DNA of 64,000 bases from Glycine soja (taxonomy: Eukaryota; Streptophyta; Magnoliopsida; Fabales; Fabaceae): contig NC_041004.1 of assembly GCF_004193775.1 (NCBI RefSeq), positions 6,595,309-6,659,308 on the forward strand, read 5' to 3'. The notes under the pieces are model-generated. The model was not told the origin of the DNA. It did not search any database and saw only the letters and a program-made list of their open reading frames with translations. Of this stretch, positions 45,105 through 57,868 are shown piece after piece. Position 1 is the first letter of the stretch. Each line of letters opens with the position of its first letter. The position numbers and the translations under genes are program-made.

Positions 45105-46520
45105 TTGCCTGGCCAAGTAAAGGAGAGTGTGGAGGAGGTTACAGATGCAGATGCTCCAGTTCCTGTACCCACTGATGAGGTTTCCTTAGTGGGGCAGGCA
45201 CTTCACACCTTCCTTGCTTGGCCGACACATCTGGTCAAGTCTTTATCACTGCAGGTACTTATTATCCTTACTATATGTTTCTTCTTTTTAAACTATTTCA
45301 TTAAGCGTGCCTCAAATTAGGCTATTTAACTTTGTTTCATGAACAAGTAGCTGTGTCTTTGGCAAAAACACCTCCAAAGCCCGATCCGGAGGTCGATGAT
45401 CTGCTTTATCTGATGACATTGACCATCCCAGAGCTTTTCTTGAGGCCTTATCAGGTTAGATGGGATGCCACCATGTTCGTGGTCTTTAATCCAAATTTCC
45501 CCCTCTACATAAAGCACGAAGACCTCTCCGAAATCGCACACAGAGGTCAATGTCTCAGCATATCAGTATTATAGTTGTGGATTCTGTAAGTCATTTTATA
45601 TTACTTTTAATTACCTAAGTTATTGCTTTCAATTCATAAATATTTAACTTTCACTTAACATAAATAGGCATCTCACTGAAACATGTATGCGAGTGGGGAA
45701 TTCTGATATCTATGGATTCCTTGAGCCACAGTCAATTTAGAGGTCTGGGCAATCGCAGTTTGAGTCTTAAAGTTACATAAAGAGTTGGATGCAGAGTTCA
45801 CAACGCGATGTCTATCTTGGAGCCTACCTAAATGGGTAAGTCACAAAATAACTAAATTTAATTAATGTACTAACCCATTTTAGGTTCCACTGCAACGGAC
45901 ACTGGCAGATGGTGGTCATCCTGCCCAAGGAACACCTAGTTGTTTGGTTTTGTTCATTGCATAACAGGCCAGACAACTACCTTAAGGGGATTATTAATAG
46001 GTTAGTGTTCTTTTCAATACATTTGCATTGTAATACCTCAACGTACAACACCAGTTTTTAATTGTTACTCATCTGGAACAGTGCTTTAAAAGGTCTTGAT
46101 GATGCTCCACAGCCTAAATCAAAGGCTTCTGCTAGGTGGATTGTCATCAAGATACGTCATTTACATAAAACTTCCACTTATATATATTTCTTTATGTGTC
46201 TGTACACTAGTTGTTTAATTAATATCCAAATTTCATTATGTATTTAGTGTAATAGACAAAAAGGAAGTACTGAGTGCGACTACTATGTGATGCACTGGAT
46301 GTCCACCATCATTTTAGGAACTTTTAGGAATAATTAGGAAGCGGTAAGTTTATTTCAAACAAAATCGATTTATTTATAATTTGTATTACATTATTAACTT
46401 ATTATGATTTATTTCATCATGCAGTATTTTAACGATCCTAGACCATTGGAGCCAGAGAGATTAAAGGCATTGCGGATCCAGTGGGCACAGTTTTATCTCC
46501 GAGTTAGAGATCAGGCCTAG
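45105..46520 (+). pseudogene. CACTA B Ulp1-like protease gene, 3' exons
   Basis: Same gene as 15180-18172, here on the plus strand. Exons: 45105-45254 (PVPTDEVSLVGQALHTF), about 45346-45587 (DPEVDDLLYLMTLTIPELFL), about 45668-45790, about 45885-46000 with the active-site His in HWQMVVILPKEH and NRPDNYLKGII, 46079-46160 (KGLDDAPQPKSKASARW), 46247-46340 with the active-site Cys in STECDYYVMHW, and 46424-46520 to the stop. CAG to TAG changes occur before LWIL (about 45574) and in the third exon. The Gly after the catalytic Cys is Asp. The 5' exons are missing; the gene is dead. Confidence 0.75.
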
Positions 46521-46784
46521 GATTTAGGGACATTGGTTTTTTCCTTAGTTTACTTTGGTTTAACATTTTTGACATTTTCTATGTAATATGAACATTGAAT
46601 TCATTTGATGATTGTTCTTTATGATAAATCAATTATTTGATGTTTATTATCATTAAAACTACTTGAAAGCAGAAGAAAATGTTTATTTGCTGTGAATTGA
46701 GCTTGAAATTGCATTTGACAGGTACAATTTTGGGTTTACTGTAAAAACAGAAAGTATATATATAAAAAATACTTGAAAACAACA

Positions 46785-47464
46785 TCGGTTATTAACAAAA
46801 GTCGATGTTAATATGATAAACAACATCGGTTATTTACAAAAAACGATGTCGACATGAACCTTAACATCGGTTGTAATAGACAACCGATGTTAACGTTTGT
46901 ATATTAACATCGGTTATTTGTGTATAACCGATGTCAGCGTTTGTATTTTAACATCGGTCATCTGTGGATAACCGATGTCAACTCTTGTATATTAACATCG
47001 GTTATTTATAAATAACCGATGTGAACATTTGAATATTAACATCGGTTATCTACACATAACCGATGTTATACACAAAGAACTACACCAAATAAGTGTATGC
47101 ATCATCAACGTTGACATTGGTTTTCTAGAAAACCGATATTAATGGAATATATTAACATCAGTTATCGTAGGAAAACGATGCTAATATATTACATTAACAT
47201 TGGTTTTTCTAGAAAACCGATGTTAATATAACATGTTAACATCGGTTTTACTACAAAACCGATGTCAACGTTCATCATGCGTACACTTTCTTTGTTGTTG
47301 TTCATTGTGTTTAACATCGGGTATTCAGAGAATCGATGTTGTTATATATATGTTAACATCGGTTTTGCATTGATACATTCAACATCGACACTTTCAACAT
47401 CGGTTTTAGAACCGATGTAGAATGTTCTAAATAACCGATGTTGAAAGTGTATTTTCTAATAGTG
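46785..47464. repeat. Right subterminal repeat array of CACTA B
   Basis: A dozen or more ACATCGGTTATTT/AAATAACCGATGT units ending in TTTTCTAATAGTG. Confidence 0.9.
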
Positions 47465-48250
47465 TCCACATTACCCAAATCAATTCTAAGACCCTTGCTG
47501 TGAAGTCTAGGTTGCTTAAAGCTATAATTTCACTCATCCAAGCCTCGAAATTTGAAATGGAAGAGCTTGGATATACCCCCACATTTGATGCAAACCATAT
47601 TCTCTTAACACCCTCACAGCCAATCAAAGCATGAATCGTTGTTTCCTCCTTCTCTAAACACCAAGAAAGGGATTTTTCACCTTTTGAATCTAGACAATAA
47701 GAGTCTTATTTATCACAGAAGGGTCTTGGTCGATCACCATTCAAAATATTCAGGGCCATGTTTGTGACGTCCTCTCTAATAATATATGCCAAAACTTCTG
47801 ATAGAATAAAGCTGGATTGCCATCTTCCCCAGGAGCTTTGGTGGGGTGCATCTACTCTAAGGCTTCATAAATCTCCTCTCTTGAAAACTCCACATCCACA
47901 AAGGATCACATCTCTCCATAATTTCTCCCCTCCACAAGGCTTGCAATTTCTGTCATGTCATGAGAGGTGGAGATAAGGTAAAAAGATCAGAGAAATACTT
48001 TGTTAATACCTCACCAATGTCCTCTACATTCCTATACACATTTCCATCATCATCCTGAATCTTCTTTATGGTATTGACTTGCTTTCGGTGGGATACTTTT
48101 CTATTAAAGAAAGTTGTGTTCCTATCCACATACATCAACCACTCCACCTTCAACCTTTGCTTCCAAAGGACCTTCTCAAGCCTTAAAAGCTCCTCCAACT
48201 CACCTTCAATCTTAACTTTTGTGTTTGTTAAGAAACTGACCCAGGGTCTG
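47465..48250 (-). pseudogene. Host LINE, block 1a: linker, RT start and zf-RVT (deleted between)
   Basis: On the minus strand, ELLRLEKVLWKQRLKVEWLM and then DRNTTFFNRKVSHRKQ (48198-48070), then MHPTKAPGEDGNPALFYQKFW (47850-47790), the start of RT. It then jumps to TTIHALIGCEGVKRIWFASN and ARVLELIWVMW, the zf-RVT end, up to the CACTA insertion at 47464. The catalytic YADD part is missing, so the LINE was already crippled by an internal deletion or lost it later. Confidence 0.75.
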
Positions 48251-48950
48251 CGTTGAATCTTATACAGTTTCTTTCAAAACCTTTTGATTTTTTGAGACAA
48301 ATTTCCAAACCTTTGTGACCCACACTCATCTAAATTTGCCCCTAGCTGGGTAATATTTTGTGTAACATCACCCCTATTTCTCTAGATCCCATTTATTGCC
48401 TCCTCACCTTCCTCCACATCATCAAGCCAAAATGCTTCAAACCTATATCAAATTTTGATTTTGATGCATGCAGAATAATAGGATTAAGGTTTGAGATGAA
48501 GCGTACTATCGATGATGCCCAACTATCCCTCTAGTTATCATGCCTAGAATGGTTAACCAAAATCCTATCAAGCTTTTCTTCTCTTAAATCATCCCCCTAT
48601 CTCTGGTTTGTCCACATAAAGCATTGGCCCTCCACTTGCAGCTCCACCAAACCACAATAATCCACCGTATCTTGAAATTGTTGAATACTTTGAATATTTG
48701 GAGCATTTCCCCCTTCTTCTCATCAACATGAAAGATTTGGTTCATATCCCCCACACACATCCAAGGGCTATCATCATGAGGTTTCTGAATCTTCATAATA
48801 TCCCACATTTGATGCTTCTGGTTTTATTCTTGGAATCCATACAAAAACATGGTTGTATAAGCTTCTGAATTGTCTTGGCCAAACCTCTAGATCCGCAATT
48901 CCTCACAATCAACACCATGGAAATTTTCCATCCTTGTCATACCCTTTAAA
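48251..48950 (-). pseudogene. Host LINE, block 1b: endonuclease
   Basis: An apurinic-type endonuclease remnant, with MENFHGVDCEELRI, then SEAYTTMFLYGF and DSPWMCVGDMNQI (a GDMN version of the GDFN motif, about 48750). Stops interrupt it before and after. Confidence 0.65.
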
Positions 48951-49659
48951 AAATGTATTCTGCAGTTTTTTTCCTTGTTTCCATCAAGAAAGCTATGGTG
49001 GGAACTTCAATGTATAAGAGCTTACGAAGAGCTCTCACTGCCCATGGGTTCCTTAGCCAATGGCAGTTCCAGCATAAGGTCCTCAAGATTCTTGGCGGGG
49101 CTGGTCAGCAGCGCCCACCATTTCCTTTTTTGATTATTTGTAATAGACCCTTGGTCCCTCCTTGTCCCCTTCTTCATCAACCTATCATCAATGTGTCTCT
49201 TCTCTGTTGGATGCGATCCAGAGGCAACAATAGTCTCCCCTTCACGAGCCATCCTTTTCCACTTTGTTTTTTTTATTGTGGTGGTTCAGATAACAACAGT
49301 TGTGGCATGTCCACTACTTCTCACTTCGCTATGACCTTCTTCATCCTTTTCCACTTCATGCTTTTCACGATATGTCTCTTCTACGTCCTCCTTGCATGCC
49401 TCGGGTTTGGTGCCCCTTGGCAATGTTGGTCCTCCTCTCCTAATGATAGATGACACTGGCTCAAAATTCTAGTTACATCTGCCACATTTATGCCTCCTCC
49501 TCACGTGCAGACCCACTTTCCTCCATTGCTTTTGCTTCCTTCTCCACTATAGCCCCTCTTCTTTACCTTATTTTCAAACATAATAACACGTTTTACCTTC
49601 ACAAAAATTTCTTCATATCAGACTCCTGCAGCCTCGTTTTGATGTACAGGAGACGCCTT
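48951..49659 (-). other. LINE interval between ORF1 and endonuclease, decayed
   Basis: Minus strand has no strong domain; long plus-strand open stretches here carry no recognised motif and look like chance readings opposite the LINE. Confidence 0.4.
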
Positions 49660-50343
49660 CAGCCATGGTTCCTACGAAAGGTTATCGATATCAACATCTT
49701 CATCATCCTCACATTCCTTCAAAAGATGATCCAGAAATCCACACATGTAGCAAATATTACCAAGCCTTTCATATTTGAAAATAATCTCCCTTGCCTCCTT
49801 AACTCCTATTTTCATCATCACACCTCTTCGGAGTGGCTTAGTAATATCCATCAAAATCCTAACCCTCATGGACTTTCCCACTCGATATTCCTCCAACTGG
49901 TCCCATTTGATAAAGGATCCCAAAGTGTTTCCAATAGTTTCTTCTATTTCTTTAGTACAGAACCCTAATGGGATTTCATAGACAGGCACCCAGAATTGAG
50001 TTCATGGTAGGTCTACTTTGTTAGGGTTCTGATTATGCATAAGATCATTCAGCACAATCAATCTTCTATCAAAATTTCATGGGCAACTCTTTATCACTGC
50101 CTCTTTATCGTTTACTGATAGAAACCTGAACGTTAAAAGGTTTCTCTCCAAATTCCTTATCTCCACCCCCTTTTTCGTCTTCAATGCTTGGGCAATTGTA
50201 GTTTTGAACTCCTTCATCACATTGGAAGATTCTTTCGTATGAATCTTTCCCACCAACCAAAAACCCTCATCTTTAATCCTTTCTCCCACTTCAGGTATTG
50301 TGACTATCTCCCCCTCCTCCTCGAAATCAACATCTTTCATCAT
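49660..50343 (-). pseudogene. Host LINE ORF1: DUF4283 and CCHC zinc knuckle
   Basis: The nucleic-acid-binding protein of plant LINEs. 50343-50077 reads a DUF4283 start (LVGKIHTKESSNVMKEF, RNLERNLLTFRF). After a stop it continues at 49989 with PVYEIPLGFCTKEIEETIGN and RVRILMDITKPLRRG, then YERLGNICYMCGFLDHLLKEC, a CX2CX4HX4C knuckle. ORF1 marks the 5' end of the element, giving LINE sense right to left. Confidence 0.75.
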
Positions 50344-50345
50344 TT

Positions 50346-51342
50346 TGTGAAATTCAAGTAGGCAGGCCTGAGAAAAGACAAGAACAGTTGTCTTGAGATT
50401 TGAGAAAAGCCTTACTACTCACAACTTGAGAAACTCTAGCAAAGCCTTCAAAGGGAGATTAAAACACTATAAACATAAATTTCAAATTAACTAATATTTA
50501 TAATTAATTAGATATCAATAATGACGGTTAACTGTATTTTTAGGAAATCATCAAGCAAACATTGTTTAAAGTAGTACAAAAACAAGAGCTTGTTTGTTTA
50601 TTGTACATTTATTTTTTGTTTTTAAATAAAAAAAATGTTTGATAAAAGTAATTTGGAATATTTTCAAAAATAATCTTGGTTTTAGTTTTTAAAATCGAAA
50701 GTGAACAATTTATGATTTTTCTCTTTAGTTAATGACTCGTATTCTTGGTTTATACAATTTTGGTCCATTTATTTTTTTGAATTCGTAATTTTGGTCTATT
50801 TATTTTAAAATAAAGATATTTCACTCATCTATTTTAAGAAATCCTCAATGAAATCCTGGAGCTAACGTCTTCCTTTATGGTACCATAAAAATGTTTTAAT
50901 TAATTAAAGTGAATGAAATAAATGTAGGCAAAATTCAAAGATATACAGAAATTGCGGACTTTTTTTTTTAAAAATAAGAGACCAAATGTTTTTATTTTAA
51001 TATAGGAGGACCAAAATTGCAGGTGAACTAAAATTATATTTAAGCATTTCTTATTTTTGTTGCTTCATCTTCTTCCTTTGGTAACTTTATTTTCCCCCAT
51101 TCTAAGTATTAGTTATTGACAAATGTTCGGCAAAAAAAAATTTCAAAACCAAAAAATAAAATTAGAATAAGACACACTCTAAGAACTACTATAGAAATGT
51201 TAGTAAGTACCATGCAATGATGGATGAACCTAATGGAGAACAGACGTTTGTACAATTATATATTTTTACTCAAGATTCTCTTAAATTTTGATGCATGTAT
51301 GGACACACCTTTTCTTTGTTTTTATTATGTTTTTTATTATAG
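50346..51342. other. Intergenic; the expected TIR exon is absent
   Basis: AT-rich. A TIR exon and its intron would normally precede the NBS exon, but no TIR motif is visible. The NBS exon is preceded directly by a pyrimidine-rich acceptor (TTTTTTATTATAG). Confidence 0.55.
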
Positions 51343-52976
51343 GAATGAAAGTGAGGCTATCAAAACTATTGTTGAAAATGTTAAGCGTTTGTTAGACAAG
51401 ACAGAGTTGTTCGTTGCTGATAATCCAGTCGGCGTAGAACCACGAGTCCAGGAAATGATTGAACTATTAGGCCAAAAACAATCAAACGATGTTCTACTAC
51501 TCGGGATGTGGGGGATGGGAGGCAATTGTAAAACAACTATTGCAAAAGCCATTTACAACAAGATTGGCCGCAATTTTGAGGGAAAAAGCTTCCTCGCACG
51601 TATTACGGAAATTTGGGAGCAAGATGCTGGTCAAGTATATCTACAAGAACAACTTCTATTTGATATCGAAAAGGAAACAAACACAAAGATACATAATGTT
51701 GAATCAGGAAAAGTTATGTTAAAAGAACGACTTCGCCATAAAAAGGTACTTCTTATACTTGATGATGTAAATAAATTGCATCAATTGAATGTTTTGTGTG
51801 GAAGTCGTGAATGGTTTGGTTCAGGGAGTAGAATAATCATCACAACTAGAGATATGCATATACTTAGAGGGAGAAGAGTTGACAAAGTGTTCAGAATGAA
51901 AGGAATGGATGAAGATGAATCTATTGAGCTTTTTAGTTGGCATGCATTTAAGCAAGCAAGTCCAAGAGAAGATTTTATTGAACTTTCTAGAAATGTAGTT
52001 GCTTATTCTGCGGGATTGCCACTAGCTCTTGAAGTCCTTGGGTCCTATTTGTTTGATATGGAGGTAATAGAGTGGAAGAATGTATTGGAGAAACTCAAGA
52101 AAATTCCTAATGATGAAGTACAAGAGAAATTAAAAATAAGCTATGATGGTTTAACTGATGATACAGAGAAAGGAATATTCCTTGATATAGCTTGTTTCTT
52201 TATCTGAATGGACTGGAATGATGTTATACATATCTTAAATGGTTGTGGGCTTTGTGCAGAAAATGGAATACGTGTCTTGGTAGAAAGAAGCCTTGTAACT
52301 GTAGATTATAAGAACAAGCTTGGAATGCATGATTTGCTGCGAGACATGGGAAGAGAAATCATTCGTTCAGAAACACCAATGGAGCTTGAGGAGTGTAGTA
52401 GGTTATGGTTTCATGAAGATGCGCTTGATGTATTATCAAAAGAAACTGTAAGACTTCCATCTCTTATTTTTTTATTTAAAATATCCAAAGCTAATGGATA
52501 CAACTAACACATTTATGAGTCAGTTCTTAATATTCATTTGTGCGATTGATTGTCACAAGAATTTTGAAAATTGGTTTGGTTGTGAATTGGTTTTTGCTTC
52601 TTAGCTCCTAAAACAAATGATGGGTTTTCTCACAAGAGTTTTAACTACCATACATCTTTTTAGCTACGCATGTTTTACCCTTTCGTTTTTTCTATCATAG
52701 GGAACAAAAGCTATTGAGGGTCTGGCTTTGAAGTTACCAAGAAATAATACAAAATGTTTGAGCACTAAAGCTTTTAAGGAGATGAAAAAACTCAGGTTGC
52801 TTCAACTTGCTGGTGTACAACTGGTTGGAGATTTCAAGTATCTTTCCAAAGATCTTAGATGGCTTAGTTGGCATGGATTTCCTTTAGCATGCATACCAAC
52901 AAACCTTTATCAAGGAAGTCTAGTTTCCATTGAGCTAGAAAACAACAATGTTAATCTTTTGTGGAAAGAAGCCCAG

Positions 52977-55113
52977 ATATTAATTTAGTTTTTTGCAATT
53001 CATGAGTATTTCTTTCCTTCTTCTTTATCGATGTAATTTAAATTGTCTCAAATATTAATACTATTTCACTATATAGTACTCTTAGACAAATTTCATCTAT
53101 GTTTTTCTCAGCCTCTCTTATATTGCTAGTACTTTCTGTAAAAGTTTAAGTTTAAATAAAAAATTTAATTATCAATATGCTCCTTCTATTTATTTAGAAT
53201 ATTTAATTAGGTCATTTTATTTCTGAAAGTTTCAATCAAGTCTTTTATTTTTTTTAAATGTCTGAATGTGATTTCTTTTGTCCGATTGAGACCAACGACA
53301 ATATTAAGTTGCAAATTCTTTGAAAAGAATCACATTGATACTATATTAAAAAAAATAAAGGATTTGATTGAAAATTTTAAAAATAAAAAGACCTAATTGA
53401 ATATTCTAAATAAATAAAGAGACCGAATTGATAATTAAGTCTAAATAAAATAAAGGTTTATATATTCATATTCTAATACAAGCTTTAGCCTCCGTTTTAT
53501 ACGGTAAACCAGTAAGCCTAAAAGAGGAAATGATCAAGATACCAACATTTATTTTTTTCATATCCTAAAATATCTAAATGAACATTTAGCAAAAAAAAAT
53601 GATGCTAAACCACAAAAATTGAGTCTAAATGAACATTTAGTAAAAAAAAATTGTGCTTGAGCCAACACTAAATAGTGCCAACTAAGTTGACTTATATTAG
53701 ACACTATTAAGAGTCTATTTGTATTTGTGGTATTTACTAGACGACATTTATTAGTGTCAAATTAGATTATGTTAATTTTAGTGTTGACTTAATTGGTGCT
53801 AATAGTGTAGGTTAGACCATGCAAGCACAAATCTAAACCTTGAATCATCCCCATTTTTGTGTTGGCATAGCTGACACAAATAAATTTATATGCAATCTAT
53901 AGCGATTATTTGACCTGAATTAATTCAATGCTATGTTACAATAGATAGTGTAGGCATTGTAGTGTTGGTGTTAAATTTTATGGCTATTTTGTTCTTTACT
54001 TGTGATACCACCATTTAATGATGCATCAGAACTTTAATTCCAATGCTAAAGTTTACAAATATTTTCTTCTTGTAGTGATATCCTCAACATGCATAAGCAA
54101 TATAAAAAAATTGCATTGCCACATCATATAAAAATTCAAAATTCTTGATAATGATTGTATGTATGAAACTTTGGTATAACAACAATAAAGTCTTTTTTCA
54201 TTACATAAGAGTAAAACCTTGATACATTAAATTAAAAGTTTTACACTCAATGTAATTCAAAATTCAAATTTTTTAAGATTATCTATTATCTAATCAAATA
54301 GATTTTGTATGTTTATTATGAACTTACATTATAGTTTTTTTTGTTAAAACATAAGAGACGGAGCTTATGACCTCCTCTTCAAATAATTAAATATAATAAA
54401 AACAAAGGAGAGGCAAGGTGGGAGTTGCAATTTTTACTAATTGATCAAAGAAGCCATAAAATGCTTATAAACAACTTATATAGAGAGAGAGCACAACTCC
54501 TCTTAGAATAATTTTTTACGTAAGAATAATTATTAAAATATGATTAAAAATAATAGACGATTGAGATTAAAATATATAAAAATTAAAATTAAAATATGAT
54601 ATAATCGTTAAATTCTTATAAGAATTATCAAACAAATCACATACTACGATATTTCAATTATTGTTAATGATAATTGAGATACTTTAGGACGTGATTTGTT
54701 TGATGTATTTTTTAAAGATCTAATAATTATATTAGATTTTAATTTTAATTTTAAAATATTTTAATCTCAATCAACTATTATTTTTAATTATAATATAGTG
54801 ATTGTTATTAATTATTCTCATGGTCTACGTCTTGCTAACACACACACTTTTATTTCTTAGTATGAATGTGTTAGCAAACTATAATTAAAGAATATCTTAA
54901 AATACATAATGGTGTAATGTGCTAATGCACTTATATTAAAAAATAAAGATGTGTGTTAGTAAATACTTGTGGAATTGACTAATGTACTCATTTCTATTTT
55001 TTTAATGAGTGAGCTAACAAACTATAACTAATGAATGTGTCTTAAAATACATCAATTATGTAGCTTGTTAACGTACTCATACTAATAAAAAACAATGGTA
55101 TGTGTTAGGAAAT

Positions 55114-55161
<48 letters not shown>

Positions 55162-55364
55162 TTGGGGTGGATGACTTCAAAAGAAAAAGTAAACCTTTAT
55201 AAAAATATAAAATATATTGGCACTAAGAAATGGCATTACACAAGTATAAATATTTCACTTTCTACTTGAGATGCTCATAACACAATGTAATTGCTTCTAT
55301 TTATGTTTTGAGTTTTATCTCTAACTTTAATTTTCTCTATTGTATGCTTGTTTTTTACTTGTAG
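52977..55364 (+). other. Intron-like 2.4-kb gap within the TNL pseudogene
   Basis: AT-rich, no gene. Contains a (TA)n run at 55115-55160 and an inverted pair of AT-rich phrases near 54530-54800. The 5' splice dinucleotide is AT. Confidence 0.6.
55115..55160. repeat. (TA)n microsatellite
   Basis: About 22 TA units in the TNL intron. Confidence 0.95.
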
Positions 55365-56195
55365 GTAATGGAGAAGTTGAAAATTCTTAATCTCGGTCAT
55401 TCTCATTATTTAACTCAGACTCCAGACTTTTCAAATTTGCCTAATCTGGAAAAGCTATTACTCGTAGATTGTCCAAGGTTGTCCGAGATTTCCTATACCA
55501 TTGGACATCTCAATAAAGTTCTTCTAATAAATCTTCAAAATTGTATTAGCCTTCGTAAGCTTCTAAGAAGTATCTATAAGTTGAAATCTCTTAAAGCACT
55601 CATTTTTTCAGGATGTTTAAAGATTGACAAGTTAGAAGAGGATTTGGAACAAATGGAGTGTTTGACAACCCTTATTGCGGATAAGACTGCAATACCAAGA
55701 GTGCCATTTTCAATAGTTAGATAAAAAAGAATTGGATATATCTCTTTGTGCAGCTATGAAGGATTCTCACGTGATGTGTTTCCTTCAATCATTTGGTCTT
55801 GGATGTCACCAACAAATAGTCTCTCATCCCGCGATCAAACATTTCTAGATGTGTCATCTCTCGTTTCTTTAGACGTGCCAAATAGTAGTTCCAATCATCT
55901 ATCATATATTTCTAAGGACCTTCCACTGCTTCAAAGTCTCTATATAGAGTGTGGCTCAGAACTTCAACTTTCTCTAGATGCTGCAAATATTTTGGATGCT
56001 TTATATGCCACAAATTTTGAAGAATTGGAATCAACTGCAGCCACATCGCAAATGCATAACATGAATGTTTTAACATTAATTGAATGCAACAATCAAGTAC
56101 ACAACTTAGGATCAAAAAATTTCAGGAGATCACTTTTAATTCAAATGGGAATGAGTTGTCAAGTCACCAATATTCTGAAACAGAGAATTTTTCAG

Positions 56196-57141
56196 GTTTT
56201 ACCCTTAATTTCTCTCTTAAGTATCTAATTTCCTCATCTTTTGTCAATAGAACTATTTTTAATATATCAATTATTTGTGGAAGTGTATACTATTATACGT
56301 TGTTGGTGTATATATATATATATATATATAAACATGTCATTTTAAAATGATCATACACCAACATAGATTTTTTTGACACAATCATCATATATTTTGCTAT
56401 TAGTAGTTGTCTTGGCTTTAATTACTTTTGTAATTGTGTTTAGGAATTAGTTATACCTGGAAGGATAAATTAAAAAATATAGTCTTGTTGAAAGGAACAC
56501 TTTGTTAGTAATACCCAATTAAGAAAAAAAGTTACGATACGAGTATTTAGTAATTAAAACTATCTTCTAATCATGTGTTAGTCAATCTGTCATTGCGGTA
56601 AGAGCACGAAATCCAACATAAATCTGAATTTTACATTAGTTAAGTGTAGTACTAGTAACATTTTTTTTTGTATATACTTTATTTAATCAATAACTGCTAT
56701 CATATTCAAAGTGCATATTTAATTTAAAGCTACGTAATTTAAAAATATATATATACTTTAATGTGAGGTACAATTTATTATTGTCACGATATAAAATTCA
56801 ATATTAAATTGAAAATGTTCTCTCACTTTTCGTTGTGTTTTCTGTTGGTATAGAACTATTTTTTATTCATTTTATGTTTATTTTGTTACGGGTAAGGAAC
56901 TCTTACTTGGACCAATGGATTTTGTTCAAATTATCCAAGCAAATATATTTATGCATAATTTAACAATTTACTTTTCACACTTACGATTGTTCTGAGTAGT
57001 TTTTGGGTAATCAAGATCATAATTTTAAATGATGAGAAAATGAGTTATTATCTTGTTATATCTTAAATTCTTGAATTAATTATATGGTGGTACTAATACA
57101 TTGATTGATAAACTTTTGAGCATATATCTTCATTTTTACAG
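56196..57141 (+). other. TNL intron
   Basis: Begins GTTTTA after TTTTCAG and ends TTTTTACAG before AATATGACT. Contains a short (TA)n at about 56312. No gene inside. Confidence 0.65.
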
Positions 57142-57868
57142 AATATGACTACTAGAGATGGTGGTGGTGGTTGTTTGCTCCCCGGTGATATCTATCCAGA
57201 TTGGTTAACCTTCAACAGTGAAGGTTCATCCCTGACTTTTGAAATACCTCAAGTGAATGGGCGTAACTTGAAGAAAATGATGTTCCATGTCCATTATTCT
57301 TCCCCAGAAAATATAACTTCAGATGGTTTGAAAATTTTGTTGGTGATAAATCACACAAAGGCCATCATTCAACTTTATAAGAGAAATGCATTAGTCTCCT
57401 TTGAAGATGAGGAGTGGCAGGGGGTACTATCAAAAATAGAGCCTGGAAACAAAGTGCAAATTGTTGTTGTCTTCTGGGGCAAATTAATTGTTTACAAGAC
57501 AACAATTTATCATATATGAACCAATGAATGAAAAAGTAGAGCATTCCCGTGCACTAAATAAGGATGTAATGGATTCTAGTGGTGATGAAAATGAATGTGT
57601 TGTTGGGACCATCTCTCTTCAAGTAGAATCCAAATATAAGCCAACAAATGACATAATGGAGCATTGTCATGCATCAAATAAGAATGCAATTGTTTCCATC
57701 TGTGATGAAAATGCATGTGTTGTCAGGTCGTTCTCCCCTCAAGTGGAATCCATAGATGACTTAAGGTGTGTTTCAAAAAAAGGCTTGATTAAGCGCTTAT
57801 TGAATAAGTTCTTATCATGTGAATACTTTTGTAATGCAAACTCAGAAAATAAGAAAAATCAAGGTTAA

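Larger units (their letters stand above)
40568..47464 (+). mobile_element. CACTA element B with captured gene fragments (6897 bp)
   Basis: The left end is CACTACTAAAAAAAA and the right end, reverse complemented, is CACTATTAGAAAATA. The 3-bp target duplication is TCC (40565-40567, 47465-47467). Both ends carry ACATCGGTT arrays. The 3' part has the exons of the Ulp1-like gene; its 5' half is replaced by pieces of APC10, a LINE and an LBD gene. It sits inside the RNase H region of the host LINE, since LINE coding sequence resumes on both sides. Confidence 0.93.
51343..57868 (+). pseudogene. TIR-NBS-LRR resistance-gene pseudogene
   Basis: An intracellular immune receptor relic. Exons: NBS 51343-52447, LRR 52701-52976, LRR 55365-56195, and a C-terminal exon from 57142. 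NBS motifs: P-loop region GMWGMGGNCKTT, kinase-2 LLILDDV, RNBS-B SRIIITTRD, GLPLALEVLGSYL, MHDLLRDMGREI. LRR: LRLLQLAGVQL, DLRWLSWHGFPL, LKILNLGHSHYLTQTPDF. The C-terminal jelly-roll (C-JID) region reads GCLLPGDIYPDWLTF and FEIPQVNGRNLKK. Lesions: no TIR exon; the P-loop Gly before Lys is Cys; TGA at 52205-52207; the donor after 52976 is AT instead of GT; TAA at 55722-55724; and a 2-base loss near 57507 shifting the last exon. Typical legume TNL architecture otherwise. Multiple lesions make it non-functional, although truncated transcripts are possible. Confidence 0.9.

Noticed and set aside
48953..49968. Two long plus-strand frames (166 and 172 codons)
   Set aside because: They lie opposite the minus-strand LINE ORF1/endonuclease region and show no motif; the minus strand explains the coding-like composition.
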